This document shows positions 7,478-16,042 of a DNA stretch of 64,000 nt, piece after piece. Origin of the DNA: Tepidanaerobacter syntrophicus (lineage in GTDB: Bacteria > Bacillota > Thermosediminibacteria > Thermosediminibacterales > Tepidanaerobacteraceae); contig NZ_DF976999.1 in the NCBI RefSeq assembly GCF_001485475.2, positions 400,291 through 464,290 on the forward strand, read 5' to 3'. Every line of letters begins with the position of its first letter. The first letter of the stretch is position 1. The notes below the pieces were generated by a model. The model made no database searches, had not been told where the DNA came from, and was given only the letters and a program-made list of their open reading frames with translations. The position numbers and the translations under genes are program-made.

Positions 7478-9364
7478 TCATTGAGAAATACTTTTCTCTT
7501 CTTGTGTTAATGTTTTAAATGTCGGTACTATGCTCCTTATAATTTCCACAAAATCTTTTTCTCTTTCTTCTATAAGGATGTTTTTCAGCTGTTCCAGTTC
7601 TTCTGCAAAGGCTGCCTTGTCTATGTGTGTAGGTCTTGCTACAAATATTCTGTTATTTTTGGTGGCGGTAAGGCCTTCTTCGCTTAGGAGAAGTTCTTCG
7701 AAAAGTTTTTCTCCGGGGCGAAGGCCTGTGTATTTTATTTCTATATCCTGGTTGGGCTCAAGCCCGGAAAGGCGAATCATATCTTTTGCAAGATCATCTA
7801 TTTTTACCGGATCGCCCATATCCAGGATAAATATCTCACCGCCTTTTGCAAAGGCCCCTGCCTGTATTACAAGCTGAACAGCTTCAGGTATTGTCATAAA
7901 GTACCTTATAACTTCAGGATGGGTCACCGTTACCGGCCCCCCCGACTCTATCTGCTTTTTAAACAGCGGAACTACGCTTCCTCGGCTTCCTAAAACATTT
8001 CCGAACCTTACTGCCGAAAACACAGTCGAGCTGTTTTGTGAAGCAATCTGGATGATAATTTCAGCGATGCGCTTTGTGGCCCCCATGACGCTGGTAGGAT
8101 TTACCGCTTTATCGGTGGATATAAGGATGAACTTTTGTGTCTTGTACTTGTCGGCTGCCCGTACCAGATTCAAAGTACCAAACACATTGTTCTTTACAGC
8201 CTCCAGCGGGTTTTGCTCCATCAAGGGCACATGTTTGTGCGCCGCCGCATGAAACACTATATCCGGCCTATATTTATTAAAAACATCTTCAAGCTTTTTT
8301 TCATCTCTTACCGACCCTATAATCGGCGTATATCTCAGCTTGGGAAAAACCGTTTTTAAATCATACTCCAGATCATATACACTATTCTCACTTATGTCAT
8401 ATATCAAAAGTTCCTTCGGTTTGAACCTTGCCACTTGCCGGCAGAGCTCTGAACCGATAGAACCGCCGCCGCCCGTTACCATCACCGTCTTATTTTGCAG
8501 GTAGCTTGATATCTCAAAAAGATCTACTTTTACCGGCTCCCTGCCCAAAAGGTCTTCTATCTTCACGTCCCGAATCCGTTTTACCGCGACCTTATCGTCT
8601 ATCAGCTCATATATGCCGGGAAGTATCTTGAGTTTGCACTTGGTTTTATTGCATATCTCAACTATATCCCGGATATCTCTCCTGTCTGCAGACGGAATCG
8701 CAATAATTATCTCCCGGACGTTTTTTTCCAGCACAACTTCCGGAATACACTCTCTTGTCCCCACCACCGGCACGCCCCGAATCTTCATACCCAATTTATT
8801 CTTATCATCATCTATCAGCGCCACCGGCCGCCTTTTCAAAGAAGGGTGTCTCGAAAACTCCTCTACAACTACCGAACTTGCATCTCCTGCCCCTATTATC
8901 ATTACATTTGTCATGTCATCTTTGCCGTTTTTTACAAAGTTTAAAGATTGATGCCTTTTTCCCAATGCCACCCTCATCAAAAACCTATATCCTCCAGTAA
9001 AAGCCGTCAGCAGCAGCCAAAGCAGCACATATACGCTTCGAGGGTAGTGCAGCTGAAGCATATAGGTTAGAGCAAGGAGCAGCAGCGAAGTTGCCGTTGA
9101 TGCCCAGACCACCGAAAACATCTCATTTACGCTGGCAAACCTCCACAGCCTGTCATACAGGTCAAACTTATAGAAACAGGCTAAACCGGCTATTGTTGCA
9201 AGCGGCATAGTCTTTAAAAGGTAAGGTATGTATTGAGAAGGCACATAACCGTCAAAACGAAGGGCCAGTGCCATAAAACATGCAAAATTTATCAAAAAGG
9301 CATCTAGCAAAAACATCAATATCTTTAATTTACCCCTTTTAAATCTCATATTACTTGCCCCCAT
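7478..9364 (-). CDS. Membrane-bound UDP-sugar 4,6-dehydratase (PglF/CapD/WbpM family)
   Basis: A 628-aa protein with four hydrophobic N-terminal segments (about 14-35, 45-64, 83-104, 110-130), a first Rossmann-like domain (IIGAGDAS near 157) and a catalytic SDR domain with TGGGGSIG (297-304). The active site has STDKAVNPTSVMGATKR, where Met (M427) replaces the usual Tyr of YxxxK (K431), which is characteristic of PglF/FlaA1 dehydratases. It makes the UDP-4-keto-6-deoxy-HexNAc that the LegC-like aminotransferase would use. A second in-frame ATG five codons later could be the true start. Confidence 0.92.
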   Translation of the reverse strand: MGASNMRFKRGKLKILMFLLDAFLINFACFMALALRFDGYVPSQYIPYLLKTMPLATIAGLACFYKFDLYDRLWRFASVNEMFSVVWASTATSLLLLALTYMLQLHYPRSVYVLLWLLLTAFTGGYRFLMRVALGKRHQSLNFVKNGKDDMTNVMIIGAGDASSVVVEEFSRHPSLKRRPVALIDDDKNKLGMKIRGVPVVGTRECIPEVVLEKNVREIIIAIPSADRRDIRDIVEICNKTKCKLKILPGIYELIDDKVAVKRIRDVKIEDLLGREPVKVDLFEISSYLQNKTVMVTGGGGSIGSELCRQVARFKPKELLIYDISENSVYDLEYDLKTVFPKLRYTPIIGSVRDEKKLEDVFNKYRPDIVFHAAAHKHVPLMEQNPLEAVKNNVFGTLNLVRAADKYKTQKFILISTDKAVNPTSVMGATKRIAEIIIQIASQNSSTVFSAVRFGNVLGSRGSVVPLFKKQIESGGPVTVTHPEVIRYFMTIPEAVQLVIQAGAFAKGGEIFILDMGDPVKIDDLAKDMIRLSGLEPNQDIEIKYTGLRPGEKLFEELLLSEEGLTATKNNRIFVARPTHIDKAAFAEELEQLKNILIEEREKDFVEIIRSIVPTFKTLTQEEKSISQ

Positions 9365-9382
9365 TGCAAATGCCCTAATTCA

Positions 9383-10117
9383 CTAACTTCTCCGCTTTTT
9401 TCTTTTCTTTTCGTGTCCTCCGCTTTCCCCGTAATAATAGTAATAATAGTAGTAGCCGCTGCCTGTCTGTTTTACCTTATTGAGCACAACACCTAATATA
9501 TGGGCTTTAACCTTCTCCAGCTGCTGTTTTGCAAGTATAGCAGCTTCTCTCGGTGTTGACCCTGCTTCCACTACCAGTATCACACCGTCCACACTTGTAG
9601 ATAATATGGAAGTGTCGGCAACACTGTTTACCGGAGGTGAATCAAGAAGTACTATATCGTACATCGAGCTTACCTTATTCAAAAATTGTTTCATCTTAGA
9701 AGAACCTAAAAGCTCCGCCGGATTTGGAGGCACCGGCCCGCTGGTTATAATATGCAGATTTTCTATTCCTGCTTCTTGAGGCACAAAATCCGCTGAAATA
9801 TCTCCTGCCAGTATACTTGAAAGCCCTCTGTAATTTTCCAAAAGAAATATCTTATGAATCCTAGGCTTCCTTAAATCCGCATCTATAAGAAGGACCCTGC
9901 TGCCTGTAGCGGCTATGGACATAGCAAGATTTGCTATAGTAAAACTTTTGCCCTCACCGGGATTGCTGCTGGTTACCACTATACGCTTTAAGGGCTTGTC
10001 TACCCCCATAAACTGCAGATTTGTCCTCAGCAGGCGGAAGGCTTCGGATACCAGGGATTTCGGGTCATCCATTACCATTAACCCGTTTGAATTTAATTGC
10101 TGCTGTATCTGTTTCAT
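9383..10117 (-). CDS. Bacterial tyrosine kinase (CpsD/CapB/YwqD family)
   Basis: A cytoplasmic BY-kinase of 244 aa. Walker A is SNPGEGKS (51-58), Walker A' is VLLIDADLRKP (76-86) and Walker B is IVLLDSPP. The C-terminus has eight consecutive tyrosines (222-229), the autophosphorylation cluster, followed by a very basic KKRKKRRS end. It overlaps the Wzz-like gene by 4 nt, the usual two-protein arrangement in Firmicutes in which the membrane modulator activates the kinase. Its phosphatase partner is the PHP protein at 14638-15423. It probably controls polymer length or export. Confidence 0.93.
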   Translation of the reverse strand: MKQIQQQLNSNGLMVMDDPKSLVSEAFRLLRTNLQFMGVDKPLKRIVVTSSNPGEGKSFTIANLAMSIAATGSRVLLIDADLRKPRIHKIFLLENYRGLSSILAGDISADFVPQEAGIENLHIITSGPVPPNPAELLGSSKMKQFLNKVSSMYDIVLLDSPPVNSVADTSILSTSVDGVILVVEAGSTPREAAILAKQQLEKVKAHILGVVLNKVKQTGSGYYYYYYYYGESGGHEKKRKKRRS

Positions 10118-10839
10118 TCATTTTCCCCTTCGACATATGGTATATTGCCTATTACCGGCAAACCAAGATATTTCGCCACATCTTCCGGACTTTTTATAGA
10201 AGTGTCGAAAAACTCCATCACAAAAGCCGTGAAAGCACCTATCATCAGCCCTAAGACAAGAGATATGGCAATATTCAGCTTTGGCTTCGGCTTTACCGGA
10301 TTTGTAGGCGGTATGGCCTTATCGATAACCTGTATATTCTCCACATTCATTATCTTTACAACTTGGTCTGAAAACGCCGAGGCAAGTTCATTGGCAATAG
10401 TTGCCGCCATTTTAGGATCTTGGTCTGTAACGCTTATCTGAATGATTTCCGTATCCTTAACAAGGCTTACATTAATCTTTTCTTTCAAAACATCTGTTGT
10501 TACATCAAGGTTTAGATTCTTTATGACCTGTTCCAAAACCGTCCGGCTTTTCGCAATCTCGCCATAAGTTGAAACCAGAAGGCGGTTTGTCTGGATTTCC
10601 TGATAAGTTATTGCTTCATCAGGATTTACTGCTACTTTATGAATCGGTTTGCCCACCATAAGAGTAACATTTGACTCATACTCGGGTTTTAAGACAAAAA
10701 AGGTCACAATAGATGCTATAAGCACACATATTACAGTAATTGCCGCGATTGCTTTAAATCTTTTCTTTATAATCTCGAATACTTCTTTTAGCGAGATCTC
10801 ATCATCTTCTACTTCTTGGATAAATCCGTTTTCTTCCAT
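10114..10839 (-). CDS. Wzz-type chain-length determinant / kinase modulator (YwqC/CapA-like)
   Basis: A 241-aa membrane protein with two transmembrane helices (about 30-50 and 190-211) enclosing an extracytoplasmic Wzz domain. The proline-rich PPTNPVKPKPK just before the second helix is the family hallmark. The C-terminal cytoplasmic tail (SPEDVAKYLGLPVIGNIP) is the part that contacts the BY-kinase in related systems. It overlaps the kinase gene by 4 nt. It probably sets polysaccharide chain length together with the kinase. Confidence 0.92.
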   Translation of the reverse strand: MEENGFIQEVEDDEISLKEVFEIIKKRFKAIAAITVICVLIASIVTFFVLKPEYESNVTLMVGKPIHKVAVNPDEAITYQEIQTNRLLVSTYGEIAKSRTVLEQVIKNLNLDVTTDVLKEKINVSLVKDTEIIQISVTDQDPKMAATIANELASAFSDQVVKIMNVENIQVIDKAIPPTNPVKPKPKLNIAISLVLGLMIGAFTAFVMEFFDTSIKSPEDVAKYLGLPVIGNIPYVEGENE

Positions 10840-10853
10840 GCAACTTTCACACC

Positions 10854-11363
10854 CTAGTAGGCATATTTTTGATATCTATAGTAAAGATTTTGTATTTCCT
10901 TTATTTCTTCCGGCGTAAACCTTTTTAAGGCAAGGTCTACCGCAAGCCTTTTTTCTTCCGGAGTAAGGCCGCCTTTTAAAAGACCAGTAAGATAACTGAT
11001 GTCATCACCTGTAAGTTTGCTTGACACAAGCTGCATAATCCTGCGCTTATCGTCAAAGGTCACTTGAGTGCTTAGATCCTTATCGGAAGAACCTGCTTTC
11101 TTTTCCGGCACACTTTGTGAAGGTGCCGCAGGTTTTTCGGCAGGGGATTCCCCTCCGGTTGCGGAAGGCTCTTCTGCCGGACTTTGAGGGTTTTGAGGGC
11201 TTTGAGAAGGTGGATTTTCAGCCTCAGGCGCCTTTACATTCTCAAGTATCAATTTTTCTGTCATGTCATAGAACTTGTTTACAAAAATATAATATGATGA
11301 GGCCAAAATTATCAAAATCACTACAAGAACTATAAGCCCATATTTTAAAAATTTTCCCTTCAT
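10854..11363 (-). CDS. Membrane-anchored protein of unknown function with Pro-rich linker
   Basis: I do not recognise a family. The 169-aa protein has a short basic N-terminus, one hydrophobic helix (9-28), a low-complexity Pro/Ser/Glu linker (about 45-92) and a helical C-terminal part (95-169) containing SSKLTGDDISYLTGLLKGG and a Tyr-rich tail (NLYYRYQKYAY). The topology suggests an anchored extracytoplasmic protein. It sits 14 nt upstream of the wzz-like gene and follows the SLH genes, so a role in surface assembly or signalling to the Wzz/kinase pair is possible but unproven. Confidence 0.75.
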   Translation of the reverse strand: MKGKFLKYGLIVLVVILIILASSYYIFVNKFYDMTEKLILENVKAPEAENPPSQSPQNPQSPAEEPSATGGESPAEKPAAPSQSVPEKKAGSSDKDLSTQVTFDDKRRIMQLVSSKLTGDDISYLTGLLKGGLTPEEKRLAVDLALKRFTPEEIKEIQNLYYRYQKYAY

Positions 11364-11421
11364 GGCTTTTAATTTTCAAAGGGGCGCTCCGCTTTCACAG
11401 CACCCCTTTGAGTACTCCTTT

Positions 11422-13482
11422 TTAATAGTAGTTATAGAAACCGTAAACTATCTTGGCTGCTTCAGCGCGAGTTATGCTGTTTGCAGGTTTTAAAGTACCG
11501 TCGGGATAACCGTTTACTAATTTTTCTTCAATCAGAAGAGATACATATTCTTTTGCGTAAGAAGACACCTTGTCGCCGTCTTTGAAAGACTTAAGGATAG
11601 TATCAGCATCCGCTGCGCCTTCCTTGCCTATTGCCCTTCCTATAATCGTCATCATTTCTTCTCTTGTTATCTTGCCGTTTGGATCGAAGACCTTTCCGGC
11701 TACTTTGCCTTCAATGAGTTTATTATCAAAAGCTGTCTGCACATAGTCTGCAAACCAGTCGCCGGCTTTCACATCTTCAAAGCTTCCGCTGTATTTGTTA
11801 AGATCAAGTTCCATGGCATTTACGATAATCTTAGCAAACTCAGCTCTGGTCATATCATCATCCGGTGCAAAAATATTTTCTGCTTTGCCATTTACTATTT
11901 GCTTTGCCGCCATAGATTCTACATAACCCTTTGCCCAGTGGTATTTTATATCTGCAAAGGTCTTATTGTATTCTATAAGGGCATATGTGCTAAAGTGGGA
12001 TACAGAAGCTCTTATAGTGTCTTTTTCTTTATCTACTTTGCCGCCGACAAATTCAATAGTCTTCTTGTCGCCGTTTACATAGTAAATTCCGAGTTTATCG
12101 GCATTTGCAGTAATACCCTTAAGGTTGAAATAAATCGTGATTTTGCCCGTAATTTTCGCGTTTGTGCCGTCTGTTTTTATGACTATGTCCGCGGCATCGC
12201 CAACAGCTGTCATTCCGGCAGGAAGTGTTATGCCTGAAAGGGCTTTTCCGGTTTTAATCTGCTGTATAACTATTTCTAGATTTTCTGTATCGCCCATGTC
12301 GACTGCTGCTGCCGGTATCTCGATACTTACTTCCGGTAGAATAACAAGTATATTAGCATCTACTTCCCCGGCTTTTTCAACAATACTTGCAGGTATATTT
12401 ATCTGAGTATCCTCGGTAATCTTTCTACTGGAGCTCAGGTCTATAGTTATCACTAAAGGCCTGTCTTCATCTTCGGCAGTCTTTGCAGCTTCATCAATAA
12501 GCTTTAAGACCGTATTTACCGTGCTGGTGCTAAGGCTTACAACCGCCTTGCCGTCGCTTACAGTAATGCTTACCGCATCAGAGGGAATATTTACAGATAT
12601 AGGCTGCGTCGTATCTTTCGGAGTAACTACTGCCGGTTTTTCCGGAGTAGTTCCGCCTCCGCCGCCTGTGCCTCCGCCGCCGGTTCCGCCTCCGCCGTTA
12701 CCTCCATCGCTGGGTTTTGGAATAGTGGTAACAGTATATCCTAAGCCTCCAAGCGCACTTTTTAAAGTTGCAGTTTCACTTGATGAAAGATCAGCCAGCA
12801 CTGCATTTGCTGCGTTTATAAGGGACAAAACTTCATCGTTGCTGAGAATATTTAAATCATTATCGCTAAGAAATTTATTCAATTTTGTTTTCAAAGCGCC
12901 TGCAGTTTTCTCATTTACACTTAACGTGTTCGTAGCTTCATAGTATTTAAACTCAACAGCATCGCCTCGCAAGTCAATTTCCAAGTTTTTAAGTTTGGAT
13001 AAGAAGCTTCCCCATCCGTCAAAGTCTGACACAACACTGTCATCAAAGTCTTCCAAGGGTGCGCCTGGGTCTTTAAACACCTTGTCGAATTCTGCCTGTA
13101 TTGTAGTTTTATATGAATTATATACGTTAGTATCGTTTCCAAACAAATAATTATTTATGTAACTCGTTGTGGCGCTATAAAACCCATCGCCTTCTACGGC
13201 ACCCACCGCGTTTTCTATTGTGGTTTGTGAAATTCCTTTGTTGCTAAGACGGCCTTTTAAGTCACTATCCAACTTGCTAAAAAATGTCTCAACCGCTGAA
13301 CTACTTTTGGTTTTCGCTATTTCTAATAGATTAACTGCTGTACCTCGTCCTAAAGGTCGAATCTTGTCGTTGATATAACTTAGCACTTTGTCCACATTGT
13401 CCTCTGTCTGTCCATTTGCATAGGCCAGAGGCATCAGTGCCAAGAGTGCTGCCAAAAAAACTACTAATGTCTTTTTTAACAT
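11422..13482 (-). CDS. SLH-domain surface protein, large
   Basis: A 686-aa exported protein. It has a signal peptide (1-22, ending AYA), a novel helical N-terminal region (about 25-255), a Gly/Thr linker (259-278), a beta-rich middle region (about 285-505) and three C-terminal S-layer homology motifs beginning near 510 (FADIKYHWAKGYVESMAAK; later TRAEFAK, TREEMM and TRAEAAK cores). SLH motifs bind pyruvylated secondary cell-wall polymer. It is one of two SLH genes inside the glycan operon and may be a target of, or an anchor for, the polymer made by it. Confidence 0.9.
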   Translation of the reverse strand: MLKKTLVVFLAALLALMPLAYANGQTEDNVDKVLSYINDKIRPLGRGTAVNLLEIAKTKSSSAVETFFSKLDSDLKGRLSNKGISQTTIENAVGAVEGDGFYSATTSYINNYLFGNDTNVYNSYKTTIQAEFDKVFKDPGAPLEDFDDSVVSDFDGWGSFLSKLKNLEIDLRGDAVEFKYYEATNTLSVNEKTAGALKTKLNKFLSDNDLNILSNDEVLSLINAANAVLADLSSSETATLKSALGGLGYTVTTIPKPSDGGNGGGGTGGGGTGGGGGTTPEKPAVVTPKDTTQPISVNIPSDAVSITVSDGKAVVSLSTSTVNTVLKLIDEAAKTAEDEDRPLVITIDLSSSRKITEDTQINIPASIVEKAGEVDANILVILPEVSIEIPAAAVDMGDTENLEIVIQQIKTGKALSGITLPAGMTAVGDAADIVIKTDGTNAKITGKITIYFNLKGITANADKLGIYYVNGDKKTIEFVGGKVDKEKDTIRASVSHFSTYALIEYNKTFADIKYHWAKGYVESMAAKQIVNGKAENIFAPDDDMTRAEFAKIIVNAMELDLNKYSGSFEDVKAGDWFADYVQTAFDNKLIEGKVAGKVFDPNGKITREEMMTIIGRAIGKEGAADADTILKSFKDGDKVSSYAKEYVSLLIEEKLVNGYPDGTLKPANSITRAEAAKIVYGFYNYY

Positions 13483-13508
13483 GTAATTGTCTTACCCCCT
13501 TCAATTTT

Positions 13509-14618
13509 TTATTCTGTCATAGTATCGCTTTCCCCGTTTAAAACTCCATATAGGTTGTAGATTATCACAGCTGCTTCGGCTCTGGTAGCGTTTGCTTTAG
13601 GTTGGAAAAGTTCTGCGGTTGTGCCGCGGACCAAACCGAGTTTTAGTGCAACAGCCGTTTCAGTTTTAGCCCAATCTGAAATTTCTTCTTTGTCTTTAAA
13701 AGGCAGTAGAAGCTGGTCTATCTCCGCTGTGTCAATGGAAACGGATTTGCCCTTTAATGCCGCCGCTCTTGCAACAAGCACTGTCATTTCTTCTCTGGTT
13801 ATCTTGCCCTCAGGATCGAACAAGTCCCCCTTTCCTTTTGCAAGATTTGCTGCATATGCGGTCTTCACCGTTTCGTAGAACCAGTCGGTTTCTGCTACAT
13901 CCAAGAACGGAATAACTGTTTCTTCGGAAACTTCCGGCTGGAGAAGCCTTACCATCATGGCAGTAAATTCCGCTCTTGTGACGCTGTCTTCAGGAGCAAA
14001 AATACCACTTGCTTTACCCTGTATAATGCCTTTTTCTGCTATGTACTGTATCTGAGTTTTGGCCCAGTGGTTTGTAATATCTGTAAACGCTGCCGCCGGT
14101 GTCGGCTCTTGACCGGTATCGGTTTCTTGCTCTTTCTCGGATGCAGGTGATGATGTGGAAGAACCTGCTGTGCCGGAGCCTCCTGACGGATCTGAAGGTG
14201 CCTCAATATTTTTATATTTTTCTACAAGGTCTGCTATACCTTCACTGTCGCCACTTTGTATTTTATCTATAATGGCCATCCTGTCTTCATAGCTCCAGGA
14301 TTTTAGTTCATCTACTTGGGATTTCAGCCGGCTTACACTAAGGCCCTTATCCTCGAGCTGGGCTTCATAATCGTCTCCTAAAACTATCTTAAGAGCCGAG
14401 GGCAGATCTTGTTTTAAAACTTCCAGTGTCCCGCTGCTTTTAAAATAGGTCTTGAGGAGATCTATAGCTTCCTTTTGGGTAGAAGGGCTAAGCTCGTTAA
14501 ACTTCTCAAGTCCTTTGTCTATAAGGCTTGTGTCAATTGTAGCAAGCGCCGGTGTAAATGAAGACAGCACAAGTAGCGCTGCCAACGCTAAAACTAAGAC
14601 GGTTTTTAATTTAAACAC
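13509..14618 (-). CDS. SLH-domain surface protein, small
   Basis: A 369-aa exported protein: signal peptide 1-26 (ending ALA), a helical domain (about 27-150), a Ser/Gly/Thr/Glu-rich linker and three SLH motifs from about 178 (FTDITNHWAKTQIQYIAEKG; TRAEFTA, TREEMTV, TRAEAAV). I placed the start at GTG 14618 because AGGAGG lies 6 nt upstream and a signal peptide begins there. A longer frame to 14696 would overlap the phosphatase gene and add a non-signal N-terminus. It lies 26 nt upstream of the larger SLH gene and shares its layout, suggesting duplication. Confidence 0.88.
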   Translation of the reverse strand: MFKLKTVLVLALAALLVLSSFTPALATIDTSLIDKGLEKFNELSPSTQKEAIDLLKTYFKSSGTLEVLKQDLPSALKIVLGDDYEAQLEDKGLSVSRLKSQVDELKSWSYEDRMAIIDKIQSGDSEGIADLVEKYKNIEAPSDPSGGSGTAGSSTSSPASEKEQETDTGQEPTPAAAFTDITNHWAKTQIQYIAEKGIIQGKASGIFAPEDSVTRAEFTAMMVRLLQPEVSEETVIPFLDVAETDWFYETVKTAYAANLAKGKGDLFDPEGKITREEMTVLVARAAALKGKSVSIDTAEIDQLLLPFKDKEEISDWAKTETAVALKLGLVRGTTAELFQPKANATRAEAAVIIYNLYGVLNGESDTMTE

Positions 14619-14637
14619 ACTGTACCTCCTTTTTCTG

Positions 14638-15423
14638 TTAGATATTGTTGATGAATAAACCGAGTTTTGTGAAAAAACCCATTTCCTTGCCATCATATGC
14701 CTCTGATGCAGAATCCATATCCCTTCCCTTCAAAATCTTAGTGGGGTTTTCTACTAGCAACAGCTCTGCCGCCTGCCCTTTTAAAAATTTTAACGCATCT
14801 TTTATTCTGGGCGATCTTGAGCGGGTTGTGTGGCAGTCAGTAGCAACAAAATGAGCCATTCCGGAATTTATTATCTTCTCTGCCGCGTGTTTTGCATCTC
14901 TTCCAAGAGCCCCCAGAAGGCTTATGGAGTTGATCTGAGTAAGTGTCCCCAACTTTAAAAATTCCTTTAGCTTTTCAGGATTTTTTGCAATTTCGCGATT
15001 TCTTTCCGGATGAGCAAGGATTACATTAAGACCTCGAAGCCTCAAGCTGTGAATTACATCCGGCGCATATAAAGGAATTGTCATCATGGGCAGCTCGACC
15101 AATATGTACTTGCCGGTTCCGCACAGCGTAAGAAGGCGCCCCTCATCATAAAACCGCGGAATTTCCGGTGTCAGGAAAATTTCTTCTCCAGGATATATCT
15201 TAAGGTTAATTGATCGCTGCTTTAGATTTTCGTTTAATTCTTCTACCTTTTCAATGATTGCGGCCTTATCTGTTTCCTTATCGCTTGCTATAAAATGGGG
15301 AGTCGCTATCATATCGGTAATTCCTTCTGATACAGCGATTTCTGCCATTTTAATTGATGTTTCAAGGTCCGGTGAACCGTCATCGATCCCCGGTAAGATA
15401 TGACTATGGATATCTATCAACAC
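14638..15423 (-). CDS. PHP-type tyrosine-protein phosphatase (CpsB/CapC/YwqE family)
   Basis: A manganese-dependent phosphatase of the polymerase-and-histidinol-phosphatase fold, 261 aa. The IDIHSHILPGIDDG motif (H6, H8, D14), the ATPHF segment and LAHPERNREI carry metal ligands, and ATDCHT near the C-terminal third completes the site. It removes phosphate from the Tyr cluster of the BY-kinase encoded downstream. It is the first gene of the locus. The start is GTG at 15423 with AAGGAGG 5 nt upstream; the next codon is TTG. Confidence 0.92.
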   Translation of the reverse strand: MLIDIHSHILPGIDDGSPDLETSIKMAEIAVSEGITDMIATPHFIASDKETDKAAIIEKVEELNENLKQRSINLKIYPGEEIFLTPEIPRFYDEGRLLTLCGTGKYILVELPMMTIPLYAPDVIHSLRLRGLNVILAHPERNREIAKNPEKLKEFLKLGTLTQINSISLLGALGRDAKHAAEKIINSGMAHFVATDCHTTRSRSPRIKDALKFLKGQAAELLLVENPTKILKGRDMDSASEAYDGKEMGFFTKLGLFINNI

Positions 15424-15504
15424 TGCTGCCTCCTTATTGAAGTAAAGGCCCTATTTCCTTTTTCCACATCATATTAGTTTACCCGGCTTAATCCCATATA
15501 TTGT

Positions 15505-15533
15505 TTATTCGACCTTAATTTAAAATTTCCTGC
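15505..15533 (-). promoter_or_regulatory. Candidate SigH-type promoter of the glycan operon
   Basis: On the minus strand, GCAGGAAAT (15525-15533) is followed after 11 nt by GTCGAATAA (15505-15513). This fits the Bacillus SigH consensus RnAGGAWWW-N11-12-RnnGAATWW. The site lies 82 nt upstream of the GTG start of the first operon gene. No convincing SigA -35/-10 pair was seen in the same stretch. SigH control would link surface-polymer synthesis to transition or stationary phase; this is inference from the motif alone. Confidence 0.45.
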
Positions 15534-15577
15534 TATCCGGAGAAAAAAAGCAGAAAAATTTTGTCTAATTCTGATGG

Positions 15578-15700
15578 ACTGAGGCCAGGTGGGCCGAGAA
15601 AAAGTAGGAAATTTAGACGACCTGGGCTAGGTGGGCTGTATTTTGCTCTATTTTTAGACGACCTGGGCCAGGTGGGCTGCCAACCTGAGCTAGGTGGGCT
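15578..15700 (+). repeat. Four phased 18-bp repeats before the DUF1659 gene
   Basis: Four near-identical copies of ACCTGRGCYAGGTGGGCT start at 15578, 15620, 15661 and 15683. Each copy contains the inner dyad ACCT...AGGT. Start-to-start distances are 42, 41 and 22 bp, close to four, four and two helical turns, so all copies face the same side of DNA. Copies 2 and 3 share an extended TTTAGACG left flank. The last copy ends 24 bp before a TATAAT at 15725 that lacks a good -35. The arrangement suggests activator sites, though repeated RNA hairpins are possible. Confidence 0.75.
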
Positions 15701-15724
15701 TTTTCCTTTTTTCTCTTTAGCCCG

Positions 15725-15730
15725 TATAAT
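15725..15730 (+). promoter_or_regulatory. -10 element before DUF1659 cassette
   Basis: A perfect TATAAT, with no recognisable TTGACA 16-18 nt upstream (the stretch is T-rich). If used, the start of transcription would be near 15737, placing the nearest 18-bp repeat at about -45, a usual position for an activator. Confidence 0.4.
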
Positions 15731-15777
15731 TAAGTCACAAACACGCCCCAGGGCGATGGCAAAAGGAGGTGACAGAC

Positions 15778-16008
15778 ATGGCGGTTATTTCAACACCACT
15801 TAATTCAAGTCTTCGCATCGTTGTAACCACAGGCAAAGACGAAAACGGCAAGTTTATTTTCAAAAACAGGTCTTTCAACAATCTAAAGACCGGCGCCGCT
15901 GACGAGGATGTGATGAGCATCGCAAGCCAACTTGCAGACATCCAAGAACATCCGGTGCACGCAATCCGCAGAACTGTGGAAAGCGAACTTACAGAAGTTA
16001 CTGAGTAG
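15778..16008 (+). CDS. DUF1659-family small protein
   Basis: A 76-aa protein of the DUF1659 family found in Clostridia and Bacilli, nearly always beside a DUF2922 gene. The recognisable features are a beta-rich N-terminus (SLRIVVTTGKDENGK), the FKNRSFNNLKTGA segment and an amphipathic C-terminal helix. Function is unknown. The ATG at 15778 is 8 nt after AGGAGG. An upstream in-frame GTG lies inside the ribosome site and is rejected. It leads a four-gene cassette with DUF2922, YvrJ and an amidase. Confidence 0.85.
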   Translation: MAVISTPLNSSLRIVVTTGKDENGKFIFKNRSFNNLKTGAADEDVMSIASQLADIQEHPVHAIRRTVESELTEVTE

Positions 16009-16042
16009 AAAGATTAAAAAAATTTAGAAGGGAGGTATAAAC

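Noticed and set aside
12641..12720. G/C-rich trinucleotide-like repeat (CCG/CCT runs)
   Set aside because: It is the coding sequence of the Gly-rich linker in the large SLH protein, not an independent repeat element.
15424..15560. Possible riboswitch (for example c-di-GMP) before the glycan operon
   Set aside because: No conserved riboswitch core was found; the leader is short and A/T-rich.
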